Shown: in pieces, positions 1-13,889 of the stretch
How the letters are laid out: each line of letters starts with the position of its first letter
How positions within the stretch are numbered: the stretch's first letter is position 1
NCBI GenBank assembly: GCA_029747015.1
Contig: JAKOGI010000007.1
Location: forward strand, 1,384,001-1,448,000
DNA: 64,000 nucleotides
From: Carnegiea gigantea
Lineage: Eukaryota > Streptophyta > Magnoliopsida > Caryophyllales > Cactaceae
Reading direction: 5' to 3'
The notes under the pieces: generated by a model
What the model was told of the DNA's origin: nothing
The model's database searches: none
What the model saw: only the letters and a program-made list of their open reading frames with translations
Program-made: the position numbers and the translations under genes

Positions 1-1950
1 TAGGGTAGTATGCAGAGATGCAATTGAGCCAAAAAATTTATAAGTGATTTTTTTATTTCATAATTTAAATCTTTATGCAACTTAACTTGAAAATTATAGA
101 AGTATTTTTTAACTTTAAAATACTGCATCTCCTATTCAAATGAAAATTATCAAGCATTGGTTTTAATATTTAACTATATGAACATCTAAATTAATACAAA
201 GTTTATGTATACTCATGGAACATAGGCTATCTCCCCCTCGAAATATTTAAACGAGCTCGACCAAGCCAACTTAAACTATGATCAAACTAGGTTCAAGCGG
301 AGCTTCAACTGAGTCGAACCTGAAGGCTTGCCTATCTGGCTCGGTTTTTTATAGCTCTAAGTATGGGGTTTAAGTTCAATTCAAGCATTCATTAGGAATA
401 ATGCAGATACTGACATAATAGAAACCTAACTAATAAATAATTAACATTTGTAGTAATGTCAATCAAAAGAGGACAATACCATTTGCAGACAAGAGATGCG
501 ATGTTCTTTTATGACAACAACATAACAAGAATATATAATTAGATGATTGTTATTAAAGAGAAAAGTATCCAACAAAGTTGAAATAACTTGATGATATGTC
601 AAGATCATATTCAGAAAGCATCACTAATTAAGAAGATAATTAACACATATCTAAGAATTCCCATTTTGACTAACAAATAGTTGTTCTCACTACCAAGCGT
701 AGCCTTCCGAAGCAACATGGCGTCTGTATGAGCAATTAATACTCCATATATATGTTTCTAAAGAGCGCCCGGCATGACATAATTGACACGATGAGGATCA
801 ATCATCTCCAACTCTCCTTCAACGATCATGAACTTAATGTCACTAATTGCCCTTTTGAAAAGATTTGATGGGATCCCAAACAAGACATGCAGGCACTTAT
901 TCACAAGAGCAAGCAAAACCTTCCCCATGTGCCATGTTCATTAGAGTTAGAATCAGAATGATCTTGCTATGTAATCAACAGACATTGGCTTAGAGAAGAG
1001 AGAGAGAGAATGAGATGCATATGTTTTGGATGTTCACTTGTGTTATGGCTTTTCTCAAGTTAGTTTAAGTAAATGCAGGTTGCCTTCCCTAAACACACGC
1101 ACATAACTAACTATTTGGCTTCATGCAAAATGAATGAATGCCAAGCCTCCCCCATAGAGTGACCTTTGCCGGCTAGCTCTTTGATTCATTATCTTTGTAC
1201 CGGGCTCGTGTGTGTTAGATTTCCCCCCCCCCCCTTCTTCAGGCAAGGGTCTCTTTTTAGAGACCAAGCTGTTCACCTATACATTAATAAATAGTATGTA
1301 CCACTTATATTGTAGTCTTTAAAATATCGTCCTAGTGCGTATGATAATTTTTTTGGGGGGCGGGCTGGGGGATGGGGATCGGTAAACATTGAGAAACAAT
1401 AAACAGATCACGTATTCTTTTGAAATAAGATCCATATATTTGAGAGTATAACATAATTTGTACGTGTACCTACTAAATTTTATATAGAGCTATCTAGTAA
1501 TAGTTGGTTATAAAAACGAGAGACGATGGAAGGAGATTTGGGCCAGCATAGCAACCAAATTTCTTGTTTAGACCTTGTATACTAATCTTTTTTTTTTCCC
1601 CCCATCACCCTCATCTGTCTGCTCCATTTAGGCTAAGGAAGAGTCGGATAATCTATTATGACACTTCATATTTTTGTTTTGCAACATTGATTCATTATGT
1701 GCATTTTTTTTTTCCTTCGTTTTTGTGTTGCAAAGAAAGACTCACAATTTCAAATCTAATTATCCACCATGTCCAAGCTCCCAGATCAAATTGGGAGTCC
1801 GGCCCAAACCACGGTTGACCTAAATTAGATTTGGTCCAGCTGAAGGAACCCGGAGTTGGACTTCGTATTTATCCGCCTGCGAAGTGGGGCCCATCTGACA
1901 ACGTGGCAAGGCCTACTGGGCCCCGTATTGGGTCCCTCACTCGAATTCGC
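1..1950. other. Upstream intergenic region, no gene seen
   Basis: AT-rich DNA with homopolymer tracts (C-run near 1228, T-runs near 1588 and 1707). The reading frames here are short and of low complexity, and I recognise no protein. The whole stretch has a reverse-complement partner in the right arm, so conservation between arms reflects duplication and not constraint. Confidence 0.6.
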
Positions 1951-2209
1951 AGCGCGCTGGAAAGAGGAAAAAGAAAAAAGAAAAAGAAACTGAAATTTGG
2001 AGGGATCAGCGAGAGAGAGAGGGAGAGAGAAGGAAGAAGGGAAGAGAAGGAGGAGGCGGCGGAGGCGGAGGCGGAGGCGGAGGAGAAAGAACGAAAGCGT
2101 ATGTGACAATTTCTGGAGTTCCAAGTTTACAATTTGATTTTTTTTTTGGTTCCAGATAATTAAACTTTTCATAGGAAAATTAAAAGGAGAGAGAGATTCG
2201 AAATTCACG
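1950..2209 (+). promoter_or_regulatory. 5' leader of LMBD2 with GA and GGAGGC repeats
   Basis: The bases before the start codon are purine-rich: a GAGAGA run near 2008-2030 and a run of GGAGGC units near 2050-2082. The matching leader of the inverted copy (about 21985-22075) has a longer pure GA run but lacks the GGAGGC units, so this microsatellite grew in one arm or shrank in the other. No clear TATA box was seen. That this is the transcribed leader is inferred from its position. Confidence 0.45.
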
Positions 2210-5200
2210 ATGGGGGTTTTCTATTTGATATCGTTGCCGATGACATTGGGGATGGTGGTGATCACCCTGAAATACTTCGCAGGTCCACACGTTCGTCTTT
2301 ATGTCTTCTTCACCGTCGGATACGCCTGCTTTTGTTCTCTCTCTATAATCTTCATCGTCCCTGCGGATATTTGGACGGTATTCTATTCAATATTCAATAT
2401 TCATTCATTCACTCATTTCCCCACTTTTTTTTTTTTTAAAATTTATCCCTGTGGATGTGGAGTTAGGGTTTTTGCAATCTTATTAGGCATATTTTCCATC
2501 GCATAAGAGTTATTATGAGATAAACACATTTTTTGAAGGTTTAAATTTAGCGTGACTAATAATTTTACTCGTTTGATCTCCTAATTCAGGGGTGATTAGT
2601 AACTCATGCGATCCTAAATCGATTATTGGCCATTTTCACTTTTATTATTAAAAAAATATAGGTGACCGTAAAGGTGTCTATTTTGGAATAAATGTTAGGT
2701 GAAACAGTATCATATAAGACCTGTTTAGAGGATTACGGAGTTCAGGGTGCCAATAGTGTGCCAATTGCCAAGCTAGGGGCTAAGCCCTTTTGTTGGTGAG
2801 ACCTAAGAGGATATACAACAGAACAATTGGTTTGCTGCTGGAAATACACACCAGCTCATTGGTTATTTCTGCTCCATAAGTGTGAAACACTTTGTTATCA
2901 TGGGTTTGGATATGTAAGTCATGGATTTGGATTCAAATTTGGATTTGGATTTGGACTGCAATCAATGCAGTGAAAGTGTGAAACACTTTGTTATCTAAGG
3001 AAAATATGTTGAGAACATAAAGGGTAAGGGGCATAAAAAGGAAAGAAAAATCGAATTACGACAAACGATGAATTGTTTCAATAATCATTTCCGTGCATGT
3101 CAATACCCTTTGTTTCTTAGCATGGACTCTTGAGAAGTTGTCCCATATAGCAGGTTGACTGCTTCTTCTGCATTATGTTTGAGAAACAGGAAGCGCACTT
3201 TTTGCATTGCCTAGCGATTAAGGCTTCTTGTAGGCTAACTCAGAGTGTTAAGAGTTCTTGATAATATTGGTCTTGCAGACAATAGTGAATCGCCAGAACT
3301 GGGTAATTTCTTTCTTTTGGAGCTGGTCATATTGGAGCACATTTCTGTTAACTTGGTATGTCTTCTCTGGTCCTAGACCTGCCTGTCTGAACTGGGCTTC
3401 TGTCAAACATGATATATTGTTTGTCCAATTTTATGAACGTATGATGTGTCCATGGGTTGACTTGCTGATGAGTGAGGGGCAAGCGATTGCTCCAGATATG
3501 TGTTTCAACAATTTCAGAGCTCAGTGATGACCGATGAGACAGCCTTATATCCTTGGATTATGTGATTTTTCTAAGCAGGGCTGTGGTCCCCCTTCTTCAG
3601 GGTTATGAAGATGCTGGAGACTTCACAGTGACACAGAGACTGAAGACTAGTGTACATCGAAACCTGGTCTTTTATCTAATTGTTGGATCCATTGGCCTTA
3701 TTGGACTTATACTCCTTGTCACCATGCGCAGGAACCTGTAAATTCCCTATTCATCTTGTCAATACGATGCTTTCTTCTTGCTTCCCATCTTACTTGATGT
3801 TATTAGCCAACGTGATTGCATGATATGTCCTTCTTCTCGATATCTGATCAATACCCGATCCTTCTTTTTGGGTAAACCAGGCGTGGAGGTGCCCTTGGTT
3901 TTGCGATGGCCTGCTCAAATACTTTTGGACTTGTTACAGGAGCTTTCCTACTTGGTTTTGGTTTGAGTGAAATTCCACGGAGCCTCTGGAAGAAGGCAGA
4001 TTGGACCTTTAGGCAGAAAGCATTGTCTCATAAGATCGCTGACATGGCTATGAAGCTGGATGATGCTCACCACAACTTCTCAAATGCAATTGTGGTAAGT
4101 ACCAGAGCATTGGTTAGTACACAAAACTTAACATGGTGTGAACTACCATGCTAATTGAAGAGATTTTTCTTCTGTTGTGTGCTATGGCACCTATGATTTC
4201 AATTTCCTTAATCACGAGTAGGGTGTATCATATTGGTTGTGCATCTATTAATATCCATTTTAGTGTATTTTCTTGCCGTGATCTTTCGGCTTTGGCTTTG
4301 GGGTACTCCTGTGAACTGTGGGAGTTGATTTTTGTTTCCATTTTGGCCACCTGGGTACTCCTTTAACATCGGGCTATGGTTCTACCCAAACCCTGGAGCT
4401 CTGGGTTTCTGGGAAGAAGAGACTTGGAAACTGTTCTGTTATTAGTATTTCCTTTTGTCAAAACTTGCCATAAATCTGGTATGGTTCTCCTAGAAATTTG
4501 AGGACCGCTTTGGATGGCTTATGTGACTGTATACCAGCCATCCACTGAGCGAATCTGCTCTAGAGGAGTTAAGTGATGATTTGTTCTTTTCTTTTTCTTT
4601 TATTTGGGGGAGGGGGTTGATAAAATGTAGATGAACCTTCAAGTTTTGGTCTAGATTAGACTGACTAATGCTGAATGAAACTGAGAAATCAGGTATTTGT
4701 TATGTATTTGTCCAATCATAAGTTTGGGTATTGGTTATGTGTTTTTACTTTGCTCTGCTTTCTTTTCATCTGAAGGATATGGGAAACCGGTGCTTGTAAC
4801 TGAGAATGCCTAATATTTGGATGTTTTCATAGTGTTTGTTATCTATATGTAAAGTGAAAAAATGACATGGTTATCCGTTGCAATTACAACCCTCAAGTTA
4901 TCATTTTGCTTCGTAATTTTCACTGGTCCAGTGCCCTTGCATTACTTCTGTGTGATATCATTCATGATTATGAATTCTGATGGACTTGTTGTCCCCTCAA
5001 TTAGTTGTTTCACTGATGATGGTTTCTATTAGGTTGCTCAAGCGACATCCAACCAAATGTCCAAGCGTGATCCCTTAAGGCCTTGCATGGATGTCATTGA
5101 TAAGATGGTAGCTCAAATGGTATGGCAAACCTTTCTTTTAATGCTTCTAATAGTATAAATTTGATATTCTCTTTTATGTGTTTTTATTTTCCCTCCTTTC

Positions 5201-8200
5201 GTGTGGAAGTTCAAAGAAGATCCTTCCTTCAAGCCACAAGGTGGTAAATTGGGTGAAAAGGATATGGACTATGATGCAGATGAGAAATCAATGGCTGAAC
5301 TTAGACGTCAGCTTAGAGTAGCACAGGAACAGTACTATCGGTACAAGAGGTATGCTGGACGAAGAAATGTCTGTAATTCTTGCTGGCATAATTCCCATTG
5401 GTTCCATGATGGTAATTCCTGTTCTTGATGACATGTGAACTCTGTGGTTTACTAACACAACCATGGCCAACGTGGATGTAGTGATGGAAGAGGTAGAGAG
5501 GAATTACTATTGGGGGTGGGGGATGGGGCTTATAAATAAGGACTACCCACGGTTGGTTTAGATTTATGTGGGTTGGGGGGGGGGGGGTGCTAGAGGGTGG
5601 ACAACATGGACGTTGTGGAGGTGTTATGATCTCAGCCTTCCATTCTATGGGCTAAGATAACATACATGTATGCGCACATTCGCTCGGGCATTCACTCACA
5701 CACACACACACAATGGATCTTACTGAAGTAAGCTTTGGGAGATCTAGGCGTGGGTAACTTGATGCTTGCAACCAGAAAGGCTACCCAGAATTTTAGGCCT
5801 GGGTTTGTTTATTTGTCACCTAGGAAAAGTGGTCCCGTTACACATGCAACAGTTATTGTGTCAACCATTTGACCTTGAATATTCAAACAGTTTCTCAATC
5901 TTATGGAGCAACACGGGCCAGTTTTACATGAGAGAACATGTTCAATATTCTGTTATGGATGTCCCAACGAATGTGGGGTAGAAATTGTTAATAGTTTTTT
6001 TACTGTTTTCTTGTTTATGGTCGTCAAACTTTCTGATGAAGAATTACAAGATTACACTAGCAGTTGGGACACCTGCCTTGATTCTTAGTTGGACTTGAGG
6101 TTTGAAGTGGTCGCTAATTTGTTGTGTGGTGTAACATTGCCAAAACCTTTAATCTGGTTGCAAGCATTTAGACAAAGCTTTTTACTATTTCTAATTATTT
6201 CTGTTATTTTGCAGTGAATATATGACATGTGTTTGGGAAGCCCTTGAACTGGAAGATACCACTAAAAACTATGATCAGCGTCATGCAACCGGATGGTTTG
6301 TTGTCCTATTCAGCAAGGCGTTTATTATCTTTCCGTTGTCACTACCTTATCTGCCGCAAACACATCTTATCTTCAGACAATGTAATTAACAGTAGGTTTC
6401 ATGGTGAGCTGGCATACGTGAGTGCAAGGAGCAATTTTCCCTAAACCAGATACAAGCATTGCAGAATGTGCAAGATTAAGTAGTGTCATAGTGACTCTGG
6501 GCTGAACTTATTGATGATGGATTCACCAGGGGATGGGTTGAACTTAATATAACTAGTGAAAGAGAACAGTGTTTGAACTTAATCAAATCCGAATTGCCCT
6601 GTTCTCTCGAATCAACTCTATCATTTGGGTATTTGACCTCAATGCCCAATTCTTCAAGGATGTGGGTAGCTCACTAGTATACCAGATTTCCTCCTTTCTC
6701 TGGAACTCAAAATTTCTAGCCAAGGGCAGCCGCAAGACGGATGAAACCTAGAAGCAAGGGTGAGTGATGTAGGATGCTCTAAGAGCGATTCCTACAAAGG
6801 GGAATAATTGATGTAGGATGCTCTAAGAGCAATTCCCACATGGAGACAATTCACACAAGAATTCTCAAATACTCAATATTTCAATTCATTCCAGTTTACC
6901 TCACCAATACATAACAAAAGAGTTTAAATAGAGAAGAAACCTAAAACATTAAGGAAACAAATAGATACCTAATCTAAGAGATATTATTCACTACCTAAAA
7001 GGATAAACAAAAAGATAATATTCCTAAAAGATAACCTACGATGATAATAAATTATAAAAATATTTCACATATGTCAATATTAAGATATACCCATATCATC
7101 TTAATTCTCCTTTATCTTTATCCTGCGTCAGTGAGACAGTGGAAAAGTGTAAGCACAATGGAGTGGGAGTGAGATAGCTGACCTGACTGGATAAATTGCC
7201 GCCATCATAGTTCCTCGGTTGGAGAAAGACTTGGAAATCAACAGTGGGAAGCCACCCCGTATGATTCTTGAAATCTAGAGACGGGGGATTGGAGCTAGTT
7301 ATTTTGCTGATGTCATGGTCCCATCTCCAGTGTCTGTAGATTTTTTGTTTTTTGGGGGGGGGGGGGTTGTGCTGTGTGCAGCTGCAATGGACATGTTGTT
7401 TGGATTGGACTAATGAGAAGCCTTAAGATATATCTTCATTTACTAGACCTGTTTGTTCAGACCTCTGAATACAACCTTGTGTTTCATAATTGCTCTAGAA
7501 AGCGAAAAGGGAGAGAAACGCCCATGTGCCATTCTTGTAGCATGTGCGCGTAACAATAGTTGGGTTACGATCTCTTCATGTAAACTAAGTGATTATCTAA
7601 TTTCTGCATGTCATCAATTTTTCAATTTTTATGTGATCTAGCATTGCCAACTAGCTCAGGTGCCCCCGCCCCCCAAAAAAATAGCTTCTTCTTTTTGATT
7701 GTCCGTTATGTTGGAGTGGACAATTGGATCCAATTATCAAATGAGAAGGTCAGCAATATATGTCACTGGCATTCATCGTACAAAATTAATTGAAGGGCAT
7801 TGAATGTGCCTGGTCTCCTTAAAGAAGTACTGCAGACGTGTTTAACTAAGGATTTGTTCTATTGTTCGTTGCTGGTATGGGTGCATGTGCTGAGAACTAT
7901 TTAGGGTCATGTAATGAAATACTTCACTAAAAATTCACATAAGCATGTGATGATTGTCCATATGATTTATTAGATCTATTTTTGGAACTTAGATCGCAGT
8001 TGGAAGCTTCTAAGTGTGTTTTTCTAATATCATATGGTAGGAGTAGGTTAGTATGACAGGAACTTTAATTTTTTGCTTGCAGGAAATATATCTCAAGCCT
8101 AAGAGGCAGTCGTCCTGGGACTCTGGGCTCCGTCTTAGATACCGCTGGTAATAACAACTTCCAAAGCAACCTCTCTAGTCATTGGTGCATTTGATGACTT

Positions 8201-11200
8201 AAACCAAAGGGCGATTTACCGCAGGGTTTCAGGGGAGGGAGTGTGAGAAGCTTCAGCAGGATTCTATTTATTCTACTAATCCCTCAAACATCTGTTAATG
8301 AGCGGTTACTCTCCCGTGTCTTCTTTTTAGGATGTCTTTGTGATACTCATCTGTATTCTGTCGGGCTTTGGAAGCATTTTTACTGGTGTTTTACTATGTT
8401 GATACCTTTTGTTTTCTTTTTTTTCTTTGATCTTGTTGCTAATATCCTTGTAAAGTGGAGACAGAGAGATTGTTGCTTTATTGCAGAGTTGTTATGGCGA
8501 TGTATCCTGAGGAAGCGACTTCAAAGACTTTTGTCTATCATACTTGGTTATATGTCAGTTGCAATTCTTTTGGCAGAAGCAACACTACTTCCCAGTGTTG
8601 ATCTGTCTCTTTTCTCCATACTTATCAAGTCTGCGAGGGGGCATGAGTTGCCCGTGCAGGTATTTGAGAATACTTTCACAGCATATTTCTTTTTTGTAGA
8701 CTTCATTGCCACGTAGGCAAATCCCATGCCCTTCTTGCACTTGAACCTTTATTCCAGAAACAGAATTTTGCTTCACGAATTTAGTTCCATCAATGACATT
8801 TAAGTTCAAAAAAAAATTCAATAAATTTTACATGTCATATTGACAATTAGAATATCGCTTGGTGTTACAAAGAGACACTTCTTCAAATTCAACCCTCATT
8901 CTTGTCATGAGGATTTTGCTTTAGGCAAGAACGGTGTTGGTTAACTTGACATTTGTCTAGGCAAGAACGGTGCTCAATCAGCAGTGATGTTTCTGAATAT
9001 AAATCTATCCCTTAAATTGTATTCCCGGTAGATTCTACTCCCACGCTACACACAAATTCCTTCAAAGCACGGTTTAGAAATTGGAGATATCTTATATTTT
9101 ATTCTCCATCTTTTTTTTAGAAAAAATATAATATATTGTTTTAATTATTATAAGGAAATTGATACAGTGAGATATTAGAAAACCTTAAACTAGTGGGAAA
9201 AAGGGACAGAGTCAATTGGCAATTAAGTACCATTTTTAAATAGATAAACAAAATTAAAAAGACCAATCAAATAAAATGACATATCATTTAAAGTAGTAAA
9301 ATTCAGAAGCCATAACATAATGCCATGACATTAACGCAATTATGGCTTTGAACCAAAGATATATCTCTATCTGTATCTATATAATCTATAAGTTTGAGTG
9401 CTTATCGTTCCAAATTGATGCGATCATTGTATTGTCAAAGTGATCATTTTATACTGTTGTGAATTCCTATTGTTTTGTCCATCAATTAGGCTTTTAGGTT
9501 GGCAAAATGAATTGATATTCACGTGACCGTCTTCACCTCTTTGATTCCTGACAGGTTTTTGCATTCGTTCCTCTGATGTACATGTGTTTATGTACATACT
9601 ATTCATTGTTCAAGGTTGGAATGATGGCGTTCTACTCACTGACGCCAAGACAAACAAGCTCTGTCAGCCTTCTTATGATTGTCTCGTTAGTCATTTAACA
9701 TTTCTTAGCACGCATTCTAGATTTTGAGTATGTAGTCATTGGCGTAGATTACATCTTTCAAGCAGAAGGCTGAAGTTTTATATTTTCTATTGACAGAATG
9801 GTTGCTCGTTATGCGCCGCCAATTTCTTACAACTTTCTAAATCTTATTCGCCTTGATGGGAATGCTAAGACTATCTTTGAAAAGGTATGTCATTTAATTA
9901 GGTTTTGAGTTGATGATTCCAACTAAGAACTGATAAAATTGAATGGCTCGGTCACATCCACGGAGATGGATGCATTTGAATGATGAAACAGGAGAGCAAG
10001 GACTAATTTAATGGTTAAAGGTTACTGTTACTTGCTAATCATATCTGGATGGCCATTGTTTGCAATGCCATGTGTGTATGAGTGATTAATGGATGTGAAA
10101 AGATAAACTTATACTCAGGTGAACAGTCAAGCTTGTACCGAGAGTAATGCTTCTACATTGTCATAATCTGATTTTTTGTTTTAAAAAAAGTCATCAGATT
10201 AGCTTTCTCCCATATAACCAACGATAGAAGAGCTGTGTTGCTTGTCCTGAGATGATAGTACTCTATAGTGGAAAAGTGAGAATGCAATCACTGTGCATCC
10301 TGTTTATGTGTGGAATTGCTAAGGCTACAGAACCTGGGCCAGTTAGTTGGGTAAAACAGTCCTGTTTGTGGTGGTAGAAAACTTTGCAGCAACTATATTT
10401 AACATGTAAAGCTGGAAAAATTCAAGAGAAACATCGATTTCTTTTGCACACAACCCCCCCGTATGATTGTGCTGCAATGGTTTCTGGCTAGGCAAGATGG
10501 CATTACCCATCATTACCTTCGATATGAACCACCTCCCAATGTGGGTCTCGCTTTCGTGGGATCTAGGGAGATCCAGCTGTAGGCAACCTTACCTCAACTG
10601 GCATTCCTGCCTGTAGAGAGGTTGATTCCAAGAGACTCACAAAACAAGATTTTGTGATAAAAGTAAACAAATAGTAGTAGGAAAAAAAGTGATTTCTGGT
10701 GTATATGAAATATTTTCAGTCATATGCCAGTCTTGCTCTACTCTTCTTAAGCCTGAGCTGCTACATGTTGCTTTTTATTCTGTCTCGAAACTGAACCGGA
10801 GGGAGAACTTATCAAGGCAGCGTGTCAATAGGTTAATGGATTGGACTACCTAGATTAGCTTGCTTCAGTTGATCTGGAACTTTCTTAATAGCTATTTTAT
10901 GGCATTTCTGTATCCAGTTGCACTTTCATTCATATTAATTTTAACACGTAATTATATAATCGCTGTTGTATTTCCTGGGAAAGTTTGAGCTAAATTAACT
11001 GAGTTAAAAATTAATTATATTAAAGATACATGTATTTGTGGGATGCAGAGAATCAGTGTATGGTGTTGTGTTAGAATTGGGTCCTTCATCAATTAGTGAA
11101 ATTTAATGAATGCATCCAGTTGACTAACCCCGCTACTATTTCAAAATTTTGATTTCAGCGAATGGGAACTATCGACGAAGCTGTGCCCTTTTTTGGGACA

Positions 11201-12439
11201 GGATTCAACAGACTGTACCCTCTTATTATGGTTATCTACACAATTCTGGTTGCAAGTAACTTCTTTGATCGAGTAATTGGTTTTTTCGGAAGCTGGAAAG
11301 TTTTGAAGTTTCAAAGTGAGGCAGATGATATGGATGGTTTTGAACCATCAGGAATGATAATCTTACAGAGAGGTAAAACGTAGCAGAACTCCGTATCTTT
11401 GAATTCTGTAACTGATGCTTGTTGAAAGTGAACTACAATCGTGGCTGACGGAATGTTGTGAGATCCAGCATTTTTGTGTGCATGCAGCATTGCTGTACTA
11501 AATACTTTTTGCTAATGCAGAACGTTCATGGCTTGAACAAGGACACAAAATTGGGGAGCAAGTGATACCTTTGGCAAGGAATTTCAGCAACTTTAGCATG
11601 GTAAAACATGATCCACTTTCCATGATTTAAATGAGCTATTATTGGACTATCCTTATTTGACTTGGGTTGCAGTGGTACACAAAACAAAATGTGTCATTGA
11701 ACCGTGGTTGCCTTTGTTGCAAAATACCTTAGAGCCAATGCTGGTGTTCAACGACACAATCTGTCCACAATGTGGTTTTAAGAGTTTGGACACCTACATT
11801 TGACCCCCCCTCTTTTTCTTCAACACAACACAATACACCTTAGGTGGGACTGTAGTGTAAAGGTTTGTTTTGATTCTCACTCACATGGCAAGATCTGCTT
11901 GTTCACCAGCCTCTTTCAATTTAATATGTCTTCAGGATGACATCGAGGCTGAGCCAAGGAGGTCCCTATCAAAAGATGGTGGGGAAAGAAGTTCAAGACT
12001 TGAGATTCATCAATATAGTGGGAGCAGGATGTTGATCAGCAAAAAATATGCTGCCATTAGAGAACAAAACAGACAAACATCCAGCTCAAGGTCAGCAGAG
12101 AACACGAAATCCTCTGTAAAGGTCTCGTTGTTGAACTCAGGGAGCTCGAACTGTACCACCAACGAGACGGAAGCTCAGTCATCTAGCTTGTCTTCAACAT
12201 GGCAAACGACGAAAACAGGTTTCCAGAGTTTCAGGGCAGAAATAGGGTCAAAGAAATTCCTTCCTTTGAAACAAGCCCAAGAAATGACAAATGTCATGCG
12301 TGACTCTTCATCCTCTGAGTCTCTGGATGAAATATTCCAGAGATTGAAGCACCCTCCTCTAGAACACATCACATTTAGTGATGACGAGGATGATTCGGAA
12401 TCAAGGATTGAGTTCAAGAAGACAAAACTTGCGGCCTGA
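2210..12439 (+). CDS. LMBD2: LMBD2-type LMBR1 domain membrane protein, 14 exons, intact
   Basis: Exons by eye: 2210-2377, 3279-3355, 3579-3737, 3881-4094, 5033-5119, 5210-5349, 6215-6295, 8083-8147, 8487-8659, 9555-9685, 9797-9884, 11159-11372, 11521-11600, 11936-12439. All junctions are GT-AG and phases agree, giving 726 residues. It matches the plant homologue of LMBR1 domain-containing protein 2: the N-terminus starts MGVFYLISLPMTLGMVV, exon 4 has AMACSNTFGLVTGAFLLGFG, exon 10 has SLTPRQTSSVSLLM and exon 11 has ARYAPPISYNF. About nine hydrophobic segments are visible: two in exon 1, one each in exons 2, 3, 4 and 9, one at the start of exon 10, one across exons 10-11, and one in exon 12. 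A charged loop (residues 207-330) lies between them and a Ser-rich polar tail from about residue 560. The family (PF04791) is membrane-bound; its plant role is poorly known. Introns 7 and 11 carry an LTR remnant and a SINE. A truncated inverted copy lies at 19.0-21.9 kb. Confidence 0.93.
6765..7130 (-). mobile_element. LTR remnant in LMBD2 intron 7 (one full LTR plus one LTR end)
   Basis: On the minus strand 7130-6809 reads as a 322-bp LTR beginning TGACGCAGG and ending CCTACATCA. It is followed by 14 bp and then by a second copy of the LTR's last ~30 bp, ending at 6765. The 5-bp direct repeat GTGAG lies immediately outside (6760-6764 and 7131-7135), which marks the original insertion. So this is an LTR retrotransposon that lost its internal region and most of one LTR. 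The family is not identified; no coding sequence remains. Confidence 0.8.
10530..10650 (-). mobile_element. SINE-like fragment in LMBD2 intron 11
   Basis: Read on the minus strand, the segment resembles the body of the widespread tRNA-derived plant SINE group (TS/Au type): a GGAATCAACCTCTCTACAG block, then GTAAGGTTGCCTACA, then GATCCCACGAAAGCGAGACC. A weaker relative lies near 47710-47790. No clean target duplication was found, so the ends are approximate. Confidence 0.5.
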
Positions 12440-13387
12440 TGGGGAGAACTGTACAGAAGCAGCAACATTGCGGTTGCAAATGCAGTTGATATCATTGTAT
12501 ACATGTGGCGGAAAGGGTTCATTGCGAGTGCATGAGCAGTTAAGCACAGCTTTTTGATGTTGTTGTGACATTGCGGACATTTGACAAGAACTGACTGGCT
12601 ACGGTAGACCCATATACAGGTTGAAAGATGATTCATACGGTTGAGAAGCTCAACACACTAGGAAATTGGTGTCCAAGTATTTCTTCATGGGTAAATTATC
12701 TGATCGGCCTTGTACCTGATACCCACTTTGGATATGTATATGGATACATTTGACATCTGTTATTCATGTACACAATGGCCTTACCTACCATCGGTAAGCT
12801 TGCATGTTACAAAGTCTCTTTGATGCTGACCAGATATCTTTTTGTTTCTTCTGGAGAGAAGCACGGTGCAGAAAAGTCTAATATAACTGAGGGTTGAATC
12901 CAAGTTTTTCACTTCCTCTAGGGCTCTAACCCCATTAATCAATCACACATTTTTAGAAGTTCAAACATTAACCAATGTTCACCTTATAGCTCTTTAGTGC
13001 CTTTATAGTTTTTAGGAGTACCTTTTAAAATAAACAAATTCTTGTTAATGAAGAAAATGCAATGCAATTGGTTAATGTCGCAATAAACAAACGTTTTGAA
13101 AGTCAATATGGGACAAAAAAAATTCAATTTGCGACTCCGGGGTACCAACATTCTTTGGAAATTAATTTTAGGGGTCAACAATTTTATAATGTGTTTCGAA
13201 ATACTCTAGATTTTAGGTAAACTATTTTCAGGGGACAATTTTTTACGAAATAGTTACTTTTAGGACTTTTTAAATTTGCAACTTGATTCCTGAACTTTCT
13301 GAAATTTATATTCTAGTCCAGAATGATGATTGCACTCAATTTTTTGGGTCTTTTTAGCAAAACTCAGCTTATATTTTTGTTTTTTCT
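12440..13387. other. LMBD2 3' UTR and flank; parts recur at 53.1 and 59.8-63.2 kb
   Basis: Sequence after the LMBD2 stop. About 12450-13114 has a diverged copy at about 60135-60338 plus 62919-63212. The last ~140 bp (12972-13114) occurs a third time at 53117-53254. No gene is seen. The polyadenylation site cannot be fixed by eye. Confidence 0.6.
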
Positions 13388-13889
13388 TCTTATAAAGACT
13401 TCACTAGTACTAGTTATCACAATCTACTACTTATATCATAAATATTATAATTTCTATGATTAACGGCCCACCACACTTTGCAAAATAATTAAAACTTAAT
13501 TAGAGAGTTTTGACCGTTACCTGAACTTAGTCGGCTTGGACTCCGGTGCTCTTCTAGCTTCCGGTTTATAGAGATTACTAATCTCAACCACTCCTTCCTT
13601 AGATCAGGCACAGCACAGATCCATTTCGTTTTGTACCTCGGACCGTAGTCCCTAATCAAATTTTTAGTCTTTTTCAAGGATAGGGAGACTTTAATCAAGA
13701 AATTTTAATATTTAAAACATAAGGTTCGATTGAATAATATTCTCTACTAGGAAACTTCTTTTTATTAAAAGCTTAAAAGTGAAAATATTACAATGCAAAG
13801 CTTGAAGAGGGACTTAAACTAAGATCATTAGAGAAGCTTGCTCATAGAGAAATTGAGAAACCCAACTTCTCGTTTTCTCAAAAATGCTC

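Larger units (their letters stand above)
1..5105 (+). repeat. Left arm of a large inverted duplication (LMBD2 promoter to exon 5)
   Basis: This stretch recurs in reverse complement at about 19001-24022. The match begins at base 1 (TAGGGTAGTATGC against TAGGGTAGTATGT in the other arm), so the true outer end may lie outside the window. It covers the upstream region, 5' UTR, exons 1-4 and most of exon 5 of the LMBD2 gene, with introns. The arms differ by scattered substitutions and small indels, so the duplication is not very recent. A further short matching block is at about 7546-7815. Confidence 0.93.

Noticed and set aside
1825..2208. Overlapping frames on both strands in the LMBD2 leader
   Set aside because: They come from GA and GGAGGC repeats; no family match and no independent start context.
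8243..8716. 157-residue hydrophobic frame
   Set aside because: It is LMBD2 exon 9 (8487-8659) read together with flanking intron sequence.
13388..13450. Possible caulimovirid tRNA-Met primer site
   Set aside because: No TGGTATCAGAGC-like sequence was found at the expected place in either viral fragment.
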